Shown: piece after piece, positions 24,633 to 32,929 of the stretch
Layout: each line of letters starts with the position of its first letter
How positions within the stretch are numbered: the first letter of the stretch is position 1
DNA from: Haloarcula sp. CBA1129
Lineage (GTDB): Archaea > Halobacteriota > Halobacteria > Halobacteriales > Haloarculaceae
Assembly (NCBI RefSeq): GCF_008729015.1
Contig: NZ_RKSM01000001.1
Coordinates: forward strand, 62,001 to 126,000
Length of the DNA stretch: 64,000 bases
Reading direction: 5' to 3'
Made by a program: the position numbers and the translations under genes
The notes under the pieces: model-generated
The model's database searches: none
Told to the model about the DNA's origin: nothing
Seen by the model: only the letters and a program-made list of their open reading frames with translations

Positions 24633-27101
24633 ATGCCACAGAGACGTGATTTGCTGAAGACGGTGGGGATCGCTGCGACGGGACTCCTTGCTGGCTGTCC
24701 CGGGGTGGGGTCGTCCGACTCGAACACGGCGTCAGCGGATACCGAAGCAGCGACAGAACAGGTAACGGCTGCAGAAACCGACGATGGGGGCGAAAGCGGC
24801 GGTTCGGTCGGAGCGATGACCGCTGTCGCGACTGAGTGGAACGCCTACCGGGCGCGGCTGTACGACGCCGTCGCGCTGGGCCGGGCCGGTGTGCCCGGTG
24901 CAGGGGCGACCGTCGCACAGAATATTTTCGCTCGGTTCGAAGGTGCATCGGGTGAGTATGGGGCCCACGAACAGCTTGAATCCACGTCCGAATCGGCATA
25001 CGAGGGGTTCGAAGACGCACTCGGCGCTGTCCAGTCGTCGCTGTCCGAGGGGGACGTGTCGGGGGCCGCTTCGGCAGCAGACGAGGCGTCAGGCCACCTC
25101 CAGACCGCACAGCAGGCCGCTGCTGGACAGCAGGCTACCAGAGTGCTGGACCTGCTCTTGCTGGGCAGCCGAGCGAGTAACGCTGCCATGGCCGCGACGC
25201 TGGGCGCTTTTGAAGGGGCTGCCGCTATCGCGGAAGAGACGACGACCGCGTTCGAGGACGCGCTGGTCCACGACAGGCTGGAGGCGGCCGACAGCGAGGC
25301 GTACGAGGCCTTCGAAGGCGCACTGTCTGGTATCGGCTCCGCTGCGGGCAATGAAGACGGAAGCAGTGTCACCGAACAGGCTCGCGCCGCGCTCGATGCG
25401 ACTGTTTCGGGTGCGTACGCGCTAATCTCCGAGGAGGTAGTCGCCGGTGCGGGCCACCTCTCGACAATGCAGGCCCGCGGTTGGGACGCAGCCGCACTCG
25501 CCTCCGCTGGCGGTCCCGGACAGGCGTACGCGCACACGGTCACGCTGAACAGTTACCGTGCCCGCGTCGCCGATGCGGACTGGCTCGCTGCCAACGACGC
25601 GGCGGCTGCAGCGTCGACGGCCGTCGAGAACGTCTTCGCTCACTTCGAGGGAGCAAACGCACACGACGCGCTGGAGGAGGCCGACGGCGAGGCCTACGAA
25701 GCGTTCGAGGGCGGGCTGGAGGACCTCTCCGGTGCTATTGAGAACGGCAACGCGGACGGCATCGACAGCGCCATCGAAACGGTCGATACGAACCTCGTGA
25801 CGGGTATCGAAGCGCTGGTCGGCGGTGAGGACGCCCGCGCTGCGCTGGAGTCGGCGTTCTTCCGTGCCCGCATCGCGGACGCCCGCGAACTGTATCGCCT
25901 CGGCGACGCAGACAGCGCGGCAACGATTGTCTCGGACGTCTTCGCCCGCTTCGAGGAGAACGAACTCGGCTTCCACGAGACGATGGAGCACGAGAGCGAA
26001 GACCTCTACCACCGCTTCGAGGAGGAACACCTCACATCGCTCCAGTCGGCCTACGAGAACGACGACAGTGCGGCCGTGGCGACCCACCACGACGGAGTCC
26101 AGCAGGCGCTGCTTGACTTCGAAGGGGCGCTGTCGACGGCCGTCGCCAGCGGCGCGGAGGCGGACTACATGATCGGTCGGGCCTTCGACGCGGCTGGACT
26201 CGCAGCGCTGTCGGAGACCGACCGCGCGGCGACCGTCATTCAGGACACCTTCGCTCACTTCGAGAGCGGTGCGGCGGGCTTCCACGAGGCACTGGAAGAA
26301 GCCGACGAGGACACCTACGAGAGCTTCGAGGCGACGCTTGCGGATGTTCGCTCCGCCGCTGAGGACGGCGGCGACGTCACCGCCGCGGCAACGGCGTTCA
26401 ACGCCGAGGCCATCGCGGCAGCGTACGCCATCGCCGGGAGTGCTGGCGGCAACGGGGAGGCCGCGGCGGCAGTCATTCAGGATGTCTTCGCGACGTTCGA
26501 GGGGGCGAAAGTTCACGAGATGCTGGAGGAAGCGGACCACGACGCCTACGAGAACTTCGAGGCCGCGCTGAACGACTACTCGCAGGGGCTCACGGGCGGG
26601 GACGCGGACCCGACGGTGTTTGCGGACGCGACGCGAACCGCGCAGTTCGCCGTCGTCGGCGCTGTCGACAACGCTCCAAGCGGGTCCGCGGGCGACGGCG
26701 GCGAGGCGTCCGAGGAGACCGAATCGTCGCTTTCGGGTGGCCCGAACGTTGTCGAGGGCGTTCCCGACGACGCGGACCACGTCGTCGACATGGAGGCAGT
26801 GGCGTTCGCGCCCGAGGAACTCACCGTCAGCGTCGGCGACAAAGTCGCTTGGGAACACGTCGGCGGCGAAGCCCACTCAGTCACCGCCATCGAAGATGAC
26901 ATCCCGGAGGACGCGTCCTACTGGGCCTCCGGTGGATTCGAAAGCGAATCGGCCGCACGCGAGGGCTGGGAGAACGGAGACGGGGCTGTGCAGTCCGGCC
27001 AGAGCTACGTCCACACGTTCGAGACGGCCGGCGAGCACGGCTACGTCTGTATTCCGCACGAAGCCGCGGGGATGGTCGGCACCGTTATCGTCGAAGAGTA
27101 G
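24633..27101 (+). CDS. Tat lipoprotein with six FExxx-HExLEEAD repeats and C-terminal blue-copper domain (DUF5059/halocyanin type)
   Basis: An 822-residue secreted protein. A short Tat-like signal (MPQRRDLLKTVGIAATGLLAGC) ends in a lipobox, so it is anchored outside the membrane. Six repeats of a Phe-Glu/His-Glu motif begin near residues 97, 190, 333, 434, 537 and 616. The best copies read VFAHFEGANAHDALEEADGE, then AYEAFEG. The C-terminal domain from about residue 715 is a cupredoxin with a full type I copper site: His748, Cys806, His809 and Met814. The repeats are rich in conserved Glu and His and could bind metal. The tandem metal-repressor boxes upstream suggest a role in iron or copper handling or electron transfer. 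A T-run follows the stop. The detailed function is not known to me. Confidence 0.85.
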   Translation: MPQRRDLLKTVGIAATGLLAGCPGVGSSDSNTASADTEAATEQVTAAETDDGGESGGSVGAMTAVATEWNAYRARLYDAVALGRAGVPGAGATVAQNIFARFEGASGEYGAHEQLESTSESAYEGFEDALGAVQSSLSEGDVSGAASAADEASGHLQTAQQAAAGQQATRVLDLLLLGSRASNAAMAATLGAFEGAAAIAEETTTAFEDALVHDRLEAADSEAYEAFEGALSGIGSAAGNEDGSSVTEQARAALDATVSGAYALISEEVVAGAGHLSTMQARGWDAAALASAGGPGQAYAHTVTLNSYRARVADADWLAANDAAAAASTAVENVFAHFEGANAHDALEEADGEAYEAFEGGLEDLSGAIENGNADGIDSAIETVDTNLVTGIEALVGGEDARAALESAFFRARIADARELYRLGDADSAATIVSDVFARFEENELGFHETMEHESEDLYHRFEEEHLTSLQSAYENDDSAAVATHHDGVQQALLDFEGALSTAVASGAEADYMIGRAFDAAGLAALSETDRAATVIQDTFAHFESGAAGFHEALEEADEDTYESFEATLADVRSAAEDGGDVTAAATAFNAEAIAAAYAIAGSAGGNGEAAAAVIQDVFATFEGAKVHEMLEEADHDAYENFEAALNDYSQGLTGGDADPTVFADATRTAQFAVVGAVDNAPSGSAGDGGEASEETESSLSGGPNVVEGVPDDADHVVDMEAVAFAPEELTVSVGDKVAWEHVGGEAHSVTAIEDDIPEDASYWASGGFESESAAREGWENGDGAVQSGQSYVHTFETAGEHGYVCIPHEAAGMVGTVIVEE

Positions 27102-27110
27102 CGCCGCTAT

Positions 27111-27161
27111 TTTTTGGATAGCCTAAAAACCGATGCCTTTTTGTGTTTTAGGGTTACCTAA
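27111..27161 (+). promoter_or_regulatory. Second copy of the paired DtxR-type promoter
   Basis: Two palindromic boxes lie here, one around 27114-27127 (TTGGATAGCCTAAA) and TTAGGGTTACCTAA at 27148-27161, with 34-35 bp between them. The stretch 27110-27172 aligns without gaps to 24573-24635, about 46 of 63 bases identical, including the final TTGTATGCC that contains the start codon. It is clearly a duplicate of the lipoprotein promoter. Confidence 0.65.
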
Positions 27162-27169
27162 ATAATTGT

Positions 27170-27286
27170 ATGCCGGACGAACAGGCCACATCGAGGCGGG
27201 ACATCTGTCGCCGTAGCGAGTCGGGTACTGCCGTCCCTGTCGTCCGCGCAAACCCCGCCCGACGGGAGGTGAGAGTCTGGACGTGA
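27170..27286 (+). pseudogene. Short remnant of a Tat-exported protein behind the duplicate iron-type promoter
   Basis: From the ATG the frame gives only 38 residues: MPDEQATSRRDICRRSESG and then arginine-rich sequence to a stop. The start contains a twin-arginine (SRRDI) in the position expected of a Tat signal, but the hydrophobic core is missing. A single frame shift after SRRDI gives VAVASRVLPSLSSA, which looks more like the lost signal-peptide core and then stops. I read this as the decayed 5' end of a secreted metalloprotein gene, though a real short peptide cannot be excluded. The rest of 27287-27539 shows no convincing gene. Confidence 0.4.
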
Positions 27287-27539
27287 GCGTGTACTGACCT
27301 GTCAGCTTCGACCATCTTTCGCGGCGACGACCACCGTGGGCATAGCCCGTCGCCGCGCGCCACGAGTTTTTCGTGTCTGTCCCGTGGGCGTCTCGCCCCA
27401 AGGACGCCCCATTTCAGGTCCTTCGCCGTGGACCACGCTGGAACCACTGATTCTTGCCAGCCACTGGTGTCCGATGAGTCGACACTGGTGCTGGTATTTC
27501 GGGACAGGCGTTTTGGGTCCGCCAGCCTTGACACCGACT

Positions 27540-28376
27540 ATGAGCGACGAGGAACCAGCGGAGAACATCAGCGGGGGGACCGCTGGCGGCGGCCAATCGG
27601 CAACGTTCGACCCGGAAACGGCGGGGACACGGGCCGAAGCCATCGTCGACCGTCTCGGTGAAATGTACTGGACGAAGACATACGGCGGCCGGGACGCCTT
27701 CGAGTGCTTGGTCCGGACGATTCTCAGCCAGAACACCTCCGACAAGGCGAGCCAGCCGGCCCACGACGAGCTGATGGCGCGGTACGGAAGCGGCGGGGAC
27801 GTGGACAGCGAGGGAGATACCGACGGGACCGGTCTTGCCCGCGCACTGGCCGACGCCGATCAGCCCGAACTCGCCGAAACCATCTCCTCGGCCGGGCTCT
27901 ACAATCAAAAATCCGAGCGCATCATTGCCCTCGCTCAGCGTGTCTGCGAGGAGTACGGCGGCGAAGCGGGCTTCGACGAGTTCGTCCGAGACGGCGACCC
28001 CGAGGCAGTTCGGTCGACGCTGCTCGACATGAACGGCGTCGGTCCGAAGACCGCCGACTGCGTCCTGCTGTTCGCGGGCGGCCGTGGCGGCGTCTTCCCC
28101 GTCGACACACACGTTCACCGCATCGCCCGCCGGATGGGGCTGGCCCCGGCCGACGCCGACCACGAGACGGTCCGCGAGTCTCTGGAGCGCGACGTGCCCG
28201 CAGCGAAGTGCGGCTTCGGACATACCGCGATGATTCAGTTCGGCAGAGAGTACTGCTCGGCCAGAAAGCCGGCCTGTCTGGACGACCCCGACGCGTGTCC
28301 GCTCGCGGGGCACTGCGACCAAGTCGGTGTGTATCCGGCCGCTGATGAGGTTGTCGACCCCGCCGAAGCGGAGTAA
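27540..28376 (+). CDS. nth: Endonuclease III-family DNA glycosylase
   Basis: A bifunctional glycosylase/AP lyase removing oxidised pyrimidines. The 278-residue protein has an acidic N-terminal extension, then the catalytic helix-hairpin-helix LLDMNGVGPKTADCVLLFAG with the Schiff-base Lys. The catalytic Asp follows in GVFPVDTHVHRIARRMG. A [4Fe-4S] loop near the C-terminus has four Cys with spacing 6-6-5, where bacterial Nth has 6-2-5, so the middle spacer is four residues longer. The ATG at 27540 is the first sensible start; the frame upstream is uninterrupted but unlike protein. A T-rich stretch after the stop may terminate transcription. Confidence 0.92.
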   Translation: MSDEEPAENISGGTAGGGQSATFDPETAGTRAEAIVDRLGEMYWTKTYGGRDAFECLVRTILSQNTSDKASQPAHDELMARYGSGGDVDSEGDTDGTGLARALADADQPELAETISSAGLYNQKSERIIALAQRVCEEYGGEAGFDEFVRDGDPEAVRSTLLDMNGVGPKTADCVLLFAGGRGGVFPVDTHVHRIARRMGLAPADADHETVRESLERDVPAAKCGFGHTAMIQFGREYCSARKPACLDDPDACPLAGHCDQVGVYPAADEVVDPAEAE

Positions 28377-28482
28377 GTAGACGAGTTTTGGGTCTTTTCT
28401 GGAACGTTCCGAGTGATCACAACCGCAAAGATTCAGAAAGTCCCACCCGTAGCCGGCTGGTCAATCTGTGTTGGGTCGGACT

Positions 28483-28593
28483 GAAAGGGGCGGGTAGCTG
28501 AACGATGGCGGACGACGCAAGCACTACATGAGCGACCGAAGGGAGCGAAGAAGCGCGCAGCGAGTCCCCCGAGTTCAGCTACGCGGGGCTTTC
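28483..28593. other. Structured intergenic element with long-range hairpin
   Basis: A perfect 10-bp inverted repeat, GTAGCTGAAC (28494-28503) and GTTCAGCTAC (28573-28582), is enclosed by a second pair, GAAAG (28483-28487) and CTTTC (28589-28593), leaving symmetric G-rich internal loops. The 69-base apical region contains repeated GCGA/GAAG motifs. It lies in the 276-bp gap between nth and the convergent aldo/keto reductase gene. It could be a small RNA, a dispersed repeat or a bidirectional terminator; the direction of transcription is unknown. Confidence 0.5.
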
Positions 28594-28652
28594 TGGCTGT
28601 TAGAGGTCTGCCTGCAGAGATAAATAACGGTCTCTAACGTATTACCGAACGC

Positions 28653-29684
28653 TCATTCCCGGTGGCCCCAGCGCTCGCCGTCGTCGCCGTACCGCGCACT
28701 CACGATGCGGTTGAACTGGTCGTCGGACAGCGAGATGTCGGTCGCGCCGACGTTCTCGTCGAGCTGGTCGACAGTACGAGCGCCGACGATGGGGACGCAG
28801 GTGAGGTCCGGCTGTTCGATGAGCCAGCGGAGTGCGACCTGCGCGGGCGTGGCGTCGAGTTCGTCCGCGACAGCACGGAGTTCGTCGAGGACGTGCCAGC
28901 CGCGCTCGGAGAGGTAGAAGTCCTCGAAACGGTCGGACAGCGAGCCGCGAGCGCCCGCTGGTCCCTCGAAGGCTGTCGGGTCGTCGTCGTCCGTGCGCTC
29001 GTACTTGCCCGTGAGGAATCCGCCGGCCAGCGGCGAGTACGGACAGACGGCCATGTCCTGATCGGCACACACATCGAGGTAGTCCTTCACGTCGTCGCGG
29101 TAGCCGGCGTGGAACAGCGGCTGGGTCACCTCGAAGCGCTCGTAGTCCTCGACGTCGCTTTTCCAGAGCGCCTTCGTCAGCTGCCAGGCGGCCATCGTCG
29201 ACGCGCCGAGGTGGTGGACCTTGCCCGCGCGGACGAGGTCGTCAAGCGTCGACAGCGTCTCCTCGATGTCGCTCTCTTCGTCCCAGCGGTGGATGTAGTA
29301 GAGGTCGAGGTAGTCCGTGTCGAGGCGGTCGAGCGTCCCCTGAATCTGGGCGCGAATGTGCTTGCGGCCCAGACCGGAGTCGTTGGGACCGGGCTCGCCG
29401 CGGCCGTCGAAGGGGAAGTACACCTTCGAGGCGATGACGAAGTCCTCGCGGTCGTAGTCGTCGAGCCACTCCCCGATGTACTCCTCGCTGGTCCCGTTGG
29501 GGTTGCCGTAGACGTTAGCGGTGTCGATGAAGTTGATGCCCCGTTCCCACGCAGCGTCGAGCAGTTCGTGGGCTTCCTCGCGGTCGGTCTCGACGACGCC
29601 GCCGGTCTCCCGGCCGAAGCGCCACGTACCGAAACAGAGCTGTGAGACCGTTGTCCCGGTCGAACCGAGTCTGGTGTACTCCAT
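28653..29684 (-). CDS. Aldo/keto reductase
   Basis: A 343-residue NADPH-dependent oxidoreductase with the (beta/alpha)8 barrel of the AKR family. The catalytic tetrad is visible: Asp and Tyr in NFIDTANVYG, Lys in IASKVYF and His in YYIHRWDEE. Later motifs GGFLTGKY and VPIVGARTVDQLDEN complete the cofactor site. It resembles the YajO/general-stress-type AKRs that reduce small aldehydes. The gene stands alone with its own promoter, convergent with nth. Substrate not predictable. Confidence 0.92.
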   Translation of the reverse strand: MEYTRLGSTGTTVSQLCFGTWRFGRETGGVVETDREEAHELLDAAWERGINFIDTANVYGNPNGTSEEYIGEWLDDYDREDFVIASKVYFPFDGRGEPGPNDSGLGRKHIRAQIQGTLDRLDTDYLDLYYIHRWDEESDIEETLSTLDDLVRAGKVHHLGASTMAAWQLTKALWKSDVEDYERFEVTQPLFHAGYRDDVKDYLDVCADQDMAVCPYSPLAGGFLTGKYERTDDDDPTAFEGPAGARGSLSDRFEDFYLSERGWHVLDELRAVADELDATPAQVALRWLIEQPDLTCVPIVGARTVDQLDENVGATDISLSDDQFNRIVSARYGDDGERWGHRE

Positions 29685-29747
29685 ATCGGGGGCACGTCGG
29701 GCAGGCGGAAAAAGAGGCGCGGTCCCGGCGAAGGCTGTCCGGTACTC

Positions 29748-30167
29748 CTACGACCGCATCGTGGACGCTGCGACGACCAGCCCGGACACCAGAAGGAACG
29801 CTACCAGCGAGAGGTTCGGCACGGTCAGACCGAGCACCCGATACTGTACCTGTGCACAGCTAATCGCTCCGAGGCCACAGGTCGTCTGGCTCACCTGCAG
29901 CCAAGAGTGATACGCGGCGATAGCGGCTCCCGGCACGGAAAGCGGGAGCGCCGTCCGGACGACGCCGGGGCGGTCCTCGACGGCGGCGACGCCGAGGACG
30001 ACCACCAGCGGGTACATGAGGATACGCTGATACCAGCAGATCCGACAGGGCGTGAGTCCGAGACCAAGCGAGAGATAGAGGCTGCCGGCCGTCGCAACGG
30101 CGGCGACGACAGTCGCGGCGGCCAACAGGAGCTGAGATCGGTCGGAGACGAATCGGGAGTCGACCAC
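29748..30167 (-). CDS. DsbB-family disulfide oxidoreductase
   Basis: A four-helix membrane protein that passes electrons from DsbA-type proteins to quinone. The 139-residue reading begins at GTG 30167 (VVDSRFVSDRSQLLLAAATV) because longer frames overlap the divergent gene. The active-site pair CRIC lies in LTPCRICWYQRILMYP, the hallmark of DsbB. A second Cys pair sits in the extracytoplasmic loop (TTCGLGAISC). The expected DsbA partner could be the Tat lipoprotein at 44.3 kb, but it is not adjacent. Confidence 0.88.
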   Translation of the reverse strand: MVDSRFVSDRSQLLLAAATVVAAVATAGSLYLSLGLGLTPCRICWYQRILMYPLVVVLGVAAVEDRPGVVRTALPLSVPGAAIAAYHSWLQVSQTTCGLGAISCAQVQYRVLGLTVPNLSLVAFLLVSGLVVAASTMRS

Positions 30168-30267
30168 AGCAAAGCCGGCGATGGCCGGCGAAAAAAGCGT
30201 TCCGAGACCCGCGTTTGGGTGGCTCGGCAACGCCCGCTTTTTCAGTCTCGCCGCCGACAGCCAGCGT

Positions 30268-30570
30268 ATGCCCGACGATTCGGACCCCGAGGCGAATCTC
30301 GAACAGTGGAAGTCGGCGATGCAGGAAGAGCACGCCGACGCCATCGCGAACCCGGACCCGAACGAGTCCCACCAGATAGAGGGCGTGGCACAGGTCACGT
30401 ATCGGGTGACCTTCGACTACGACGCCAGCGAAGACGCGCTCGAACGGGAAAGCGCCGAGGAGGTCGATGATCTGACTGACCCCGAACTGCTCTCCTGTGC
30501 GTGTGGCGTCCGCGGGATGACGCCCGAGGAAGCGCGGGAGCACATGGCCGCCGCTGTCGAGCAGTCGTAA
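30268..30570 (+). CDS. Small conserved haloarchaeal protein, function unknown
   Basis: A 100-residue acidic protein starting MPDDSDPEANLEQWKSAMQE. It has a central beta-rich stretch (QVTYRVTFDYDASED) and a C-terminal portion with CACG in LLSCACGVRGMTPEEAREHM, which could coordinate metal or form a disulfide. It is divergent from dsbB, with start codons about 100 bp apart. I do not recognise a named family. Confidence 0.7.
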   Translation: MPDDSDPEANLEQWKSAMQEEHADAIANPDPNESHQIEGVAQVTYRVTFDYDASEDALERESAEEVDDLTDPELLSCACGVRGMTPEEAREHMAAAVEQS

Positions 30571-30589
30571 TCAGTTACAGCGGCCAGCC

Positions 30590-31138
30590 TCAATCGTGGA
30601 TGGTCACACCGTCCTGATCGACCGAGATGTCGAGCAGGCTGGTCACCTCGTAGTCGGTGTCATCGAGCGCCGACTCGCCCTGTTTCCGGAAGACGACGAC
30701 GATGTCCGAGATGTTCGCATCGATGTCGTCGAGCGCCTCGCAGATCGCGGCCATCGTCCCACCGGTCGAGAGCAGGTCGTCGACGATGAGCAGGTCGTCG
30801 CCCGCCTCGATGTCGTTGATGAACATCTCCGACTCGGAGTAGCCGGTGGTCTTGTGCAGCGGGACCTCGTCGTCGAGGCCGTAGGAGCGCTTGCGGATGA
30901 CTACGAGTGGAATGTCCGTCTGCAGCGAGAGCGCAGTCGCGATGTGGATACCCATCGCTTCCGGTGCGACGATCTTGTCCACGTCGAGGTCGGCTGCCCG
31001 CGTCACGCCGACGACGACCTCGCGGAGGAGTTCCGGCTCCAGCATCGGCACGCCGTTGCTGAGCGGGTGGACTAGGTAGGAGTATCCATCCTTGTCGATG
31101 ATCGGGGCCTCGTGTAGCGACTCGCGGAGCTTCTCCAT
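30590..31138 (-). CDS. hpt: Hypoxanthine/purine phosphoribosyltransferase
   Basis: A purine-salvage enzyme joining PRPP with hypoxanthine, or adenine for some archaeal members. The 182-residue protein starts MEKLRESLHEAPIIDKDGY and carries the PRPP-binding motif LLIVDDLLSTGGT near residue 120. The archaeal Hpt family resembles adenine PRTases in length and motif, so specificity is uncertain. The long upstream frame to 31669 is antisense noise over the CrtI-like gene. A TATA element 23-29 nt before the ATG indicates a leaderless transcript. Confidence 0.88.
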   Translation of the reverse strand: MEKLRESLHEAPIIDKDGYSYLVHPLSNGVPMLEPELLREVVVGVTRAADLDVDKIVAPEAMGIHIATALSLQTDIPLVVIRKRSYGLDDEVPLHKTTGYSESEMFINDIEAGDDLLIVDDLLSTGGTMAAICEALDDIDANISDIVVVFRKQGESALDDTDYEVTSLLDISVDQDGVTIHD

Positions 31139-31160
31139 GCCTCCGTTACCTGAAGGGAGA

Positions 31161-31167
31161 TAATAAA
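31161..31167 (-). promoter_or_regulatory. TATA box of hpt
   Basis: On the minus strand this reads TTTATTA, 23-29 nt upstream of the hpt ATG at 31138. Confidence 0.5.
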
Positions 31168-31256
31168 CTGTTCGAGGCCGGGCCGTGGTGTGTGAGTGAC
31201 TGTATCGGACCGTGGCTCGGGTAGTCTGCCCACACGACCAACCGAGAGCGACGGCC

Positions 31257-32780
31257 TCAGTCCGCCGTCGAGGCCGGGCGCTCCTGCGTCGTTTCGAACG
31301 GGCTGTCTTCGATGATGTCGCGGGCAGTGTGTTCGCCGCTGATGAGACACATCGGCATCCCGATGCCGGGCGTCGTGTAGGCCCCGGTGTAGTAGAGTCC
31401 GTCCAGCCCGGCGCGGTGGCCGGGGCGGAGAGGCCCGGTCTGGAACAACGTGTGGGCCAGCCCGAGCGCCGTTCCCTGCGGGTCGCCAAAGCGGTCGGCG
31501 AACTCGCTGACACACGCCGATTCCTCGACGACGGTACGGTCACGGAGGTCCACGCCGGTCTGCTCGGCGAGGTCGTCCAGTACGAACTCGCGGTACTCCT
31601 CGCGAATCTCGGGGCCGTCGTCCAGCCCCGGCGCAATGGGAACGAGGACGACGACGGCGTGGTGGCCATCGGGGGCGACCGTTTCGTCGGTCTTGGACGT
31701 GACTGAGAGGTAGTACGCCGGGTCGTCAGGCCACGCCGGGCGGTCGAATATCTGCTCGAAGTGGCCGTCCCAGTCTGTCGGCAGGACCAGCGAGTGGTGG
31801 GCCAGCGGGTCTACGTCGCCCTCGACACCGAGATACAGCATGAACGCCGACGGCGCGTAGGTTTGGTCGTCCCAGTACTCGGGGTTGTGGTCGCGCGCGG
31901 CCGGGTCGAGCAGATTCTGTTCGGTGTAGGCGGGGTTGGCGTTGCTGACGACGATGTCGGAGCCGACGACGCCGTCTTCGGTGGTCAGTTCGAACGCGCC
32001 TGCCTCGCCAGCGATGTGCTGGATCTCGGTCCCAGTCTGTACATCGACGCCGAGTTCCTGTGCCAGCGACCCGAGGCTATCGACGACGCCGGCGATGCCG
32101 CCCGCCGGGTAGAACACGTTCATGTTCAGGTCGACGTGGCTCATGATGCTGTACAGCGCCGGCGTGTTGTGAGGAGCGCCGCCGAGAAACACCAGCGTGT
32201 ATTCGAGCAACTGCCGGAGCTTCGGGTGGTCGATGTAGCGGCTGACGTAGTCGTCCATCGACCCGAACAGCCGCGCCCGCGGCGCGAGCGGGAGGAGGTT
32301 AGTGTCGACGTAGTCCCGCAACCGCTCGCGGCCCTCGTAGACGACCCGCTCCATCGCCAAGTCGTAGTTGCGCTCGGCGGTGTCGAGGTAGTCGGCCAGC
32401 GCGTCGCCGGCCCCCTCCTCGTAGGATTCGAACACCTCGCGGGCGTTCTCGCGGTTTGGCCGCATCGTCACGCGGTCGCCGTCCTTCCAGAACACCCGGT
32501 ACTGGGGGTCCAGCCGCTCCAGTTCGTAGTAGTCCGCGGGCTCGCGGTCGAAGTGGTCGAAGAAGCGCTCGAACACGTCGGGCATCAGGTACCACGACGG
32601 GCCGGTGTCGAACCGGAAGCCGTCGCGTTCGAGAACGCCCGCGTGGCCGCCGAGGCGGTCGTGGCGTTCGAGCAGTCGCACGTCGGCCCCGGCGTCGGCC
32701 AAGTAGCACGCAGCCGAGAGGCCGCCGAAGCCGCCGCCGACGACGGTCACCGTCCGGTCGCGAGGGAGGCCATCACGCAT
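31257..32780 (-). CDS. crtI: CrtI-family carotenoid desaturase/isomerase
   Basis: A 507-residue FAD enzyme. The N-terminal Rossmann motif is VVGGGFGGLSAACYLADAGA, followed by ERHDRLGGHAG. FDTGPSWYLMPDVF and FLGGAPHNTPALYS are typical of phytoene desaturase-like proteins, and the C-terminal FAD segment is YYTGAYTTPGIGMPMCLISG. In haloarchaea this family includes phytoene desaturase and the 3,4-desaturase of bacterioruberin synthesis, and I cannot separate these here. It is divergent from the Brp/Blh gene, so both carotenoid steps share a control region of 149 bp. Confidence 0.88.
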   Translation of the reverse strand: MRDGLPRDRTVTVVGGGFGGLSAACYLADAGADVRLLERHDRLGGHAGVLERDGFRFDTGPSWYLMPDVFERFFDHFDREPADYYELERLDPQYRVFWKDGDRVTMRPNRENAREVFESYEEGAGDALADYLDTAERNYDLAMERVVYEGRERLRDYVDTNLLPLAPRARLFGSMDDYVSRYIDHPKLRQLLEYTLVFLGGAPHNTPALYSIMSHVDLNMNVFYPAGGIAGVVDSLGSLAQELGVDVQTGTEIQHIAGEAGAFELTTEDGVVGSDIVVSNANPAYTEQNLLDPAARDHNPEYWDDQTYAPSAFMLYLGVEGDVDPLAHHSLVLPTDWDGHFEQIFDRPAWPDDPAYYLSVTSKTDETVAPDGHHAVVVLVPIAPGLDDGPEIREEYREFVLDDLAEQTGVDLRDRTVVEESACVSEFADRFGDPQGTALGLAHTLFQTGPLRPGHRAGLDGLYYTGAYTTPGIGMPMCLISGEHTARDIIEDSPFETTQERPASTAD

Positions 32781-32897
32781 ATCGACCGCTAGCGACTATG
32801 CCTGAAAAAGGGTTCCTCGGATTCTCAGGACTTCACAACAGACACCGTCATCATTAATTCACTGGGCCGTTCTCAGTTCGCTGGAATCGCTTGTTTC

Positions 32898-32907
32898 GTT
32901 TATACTG
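32898..32907 (+). promoter_or_regulatory. TATA box of the Brp/Blh gene
   Basis: GTTTATACTG lies 23-32 nt before the ATG at 32930, giving a leaderless transcript from the divergent carotenoid promoter region. Confidence 0.5.
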
Positions 32908-32929
32908 AGCTTTTCCCTAGCGTCGCCGT

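Noticed and set aside
25422-26876. 484-codon antisense frame opposite the repeat-cupredoxin lipoprotein
   Set aside because: The lipoprotein strand has a signal, repeats and a copper site. The antisense frame only reflects codon bias.
31139-31669. N-terminal extension of hpt
   Set aside because: It is Ser/Arg/Thr-rich, overlaps the CrtI-like gene in another frame, and precedes a complete Hpt with its own TATA box.
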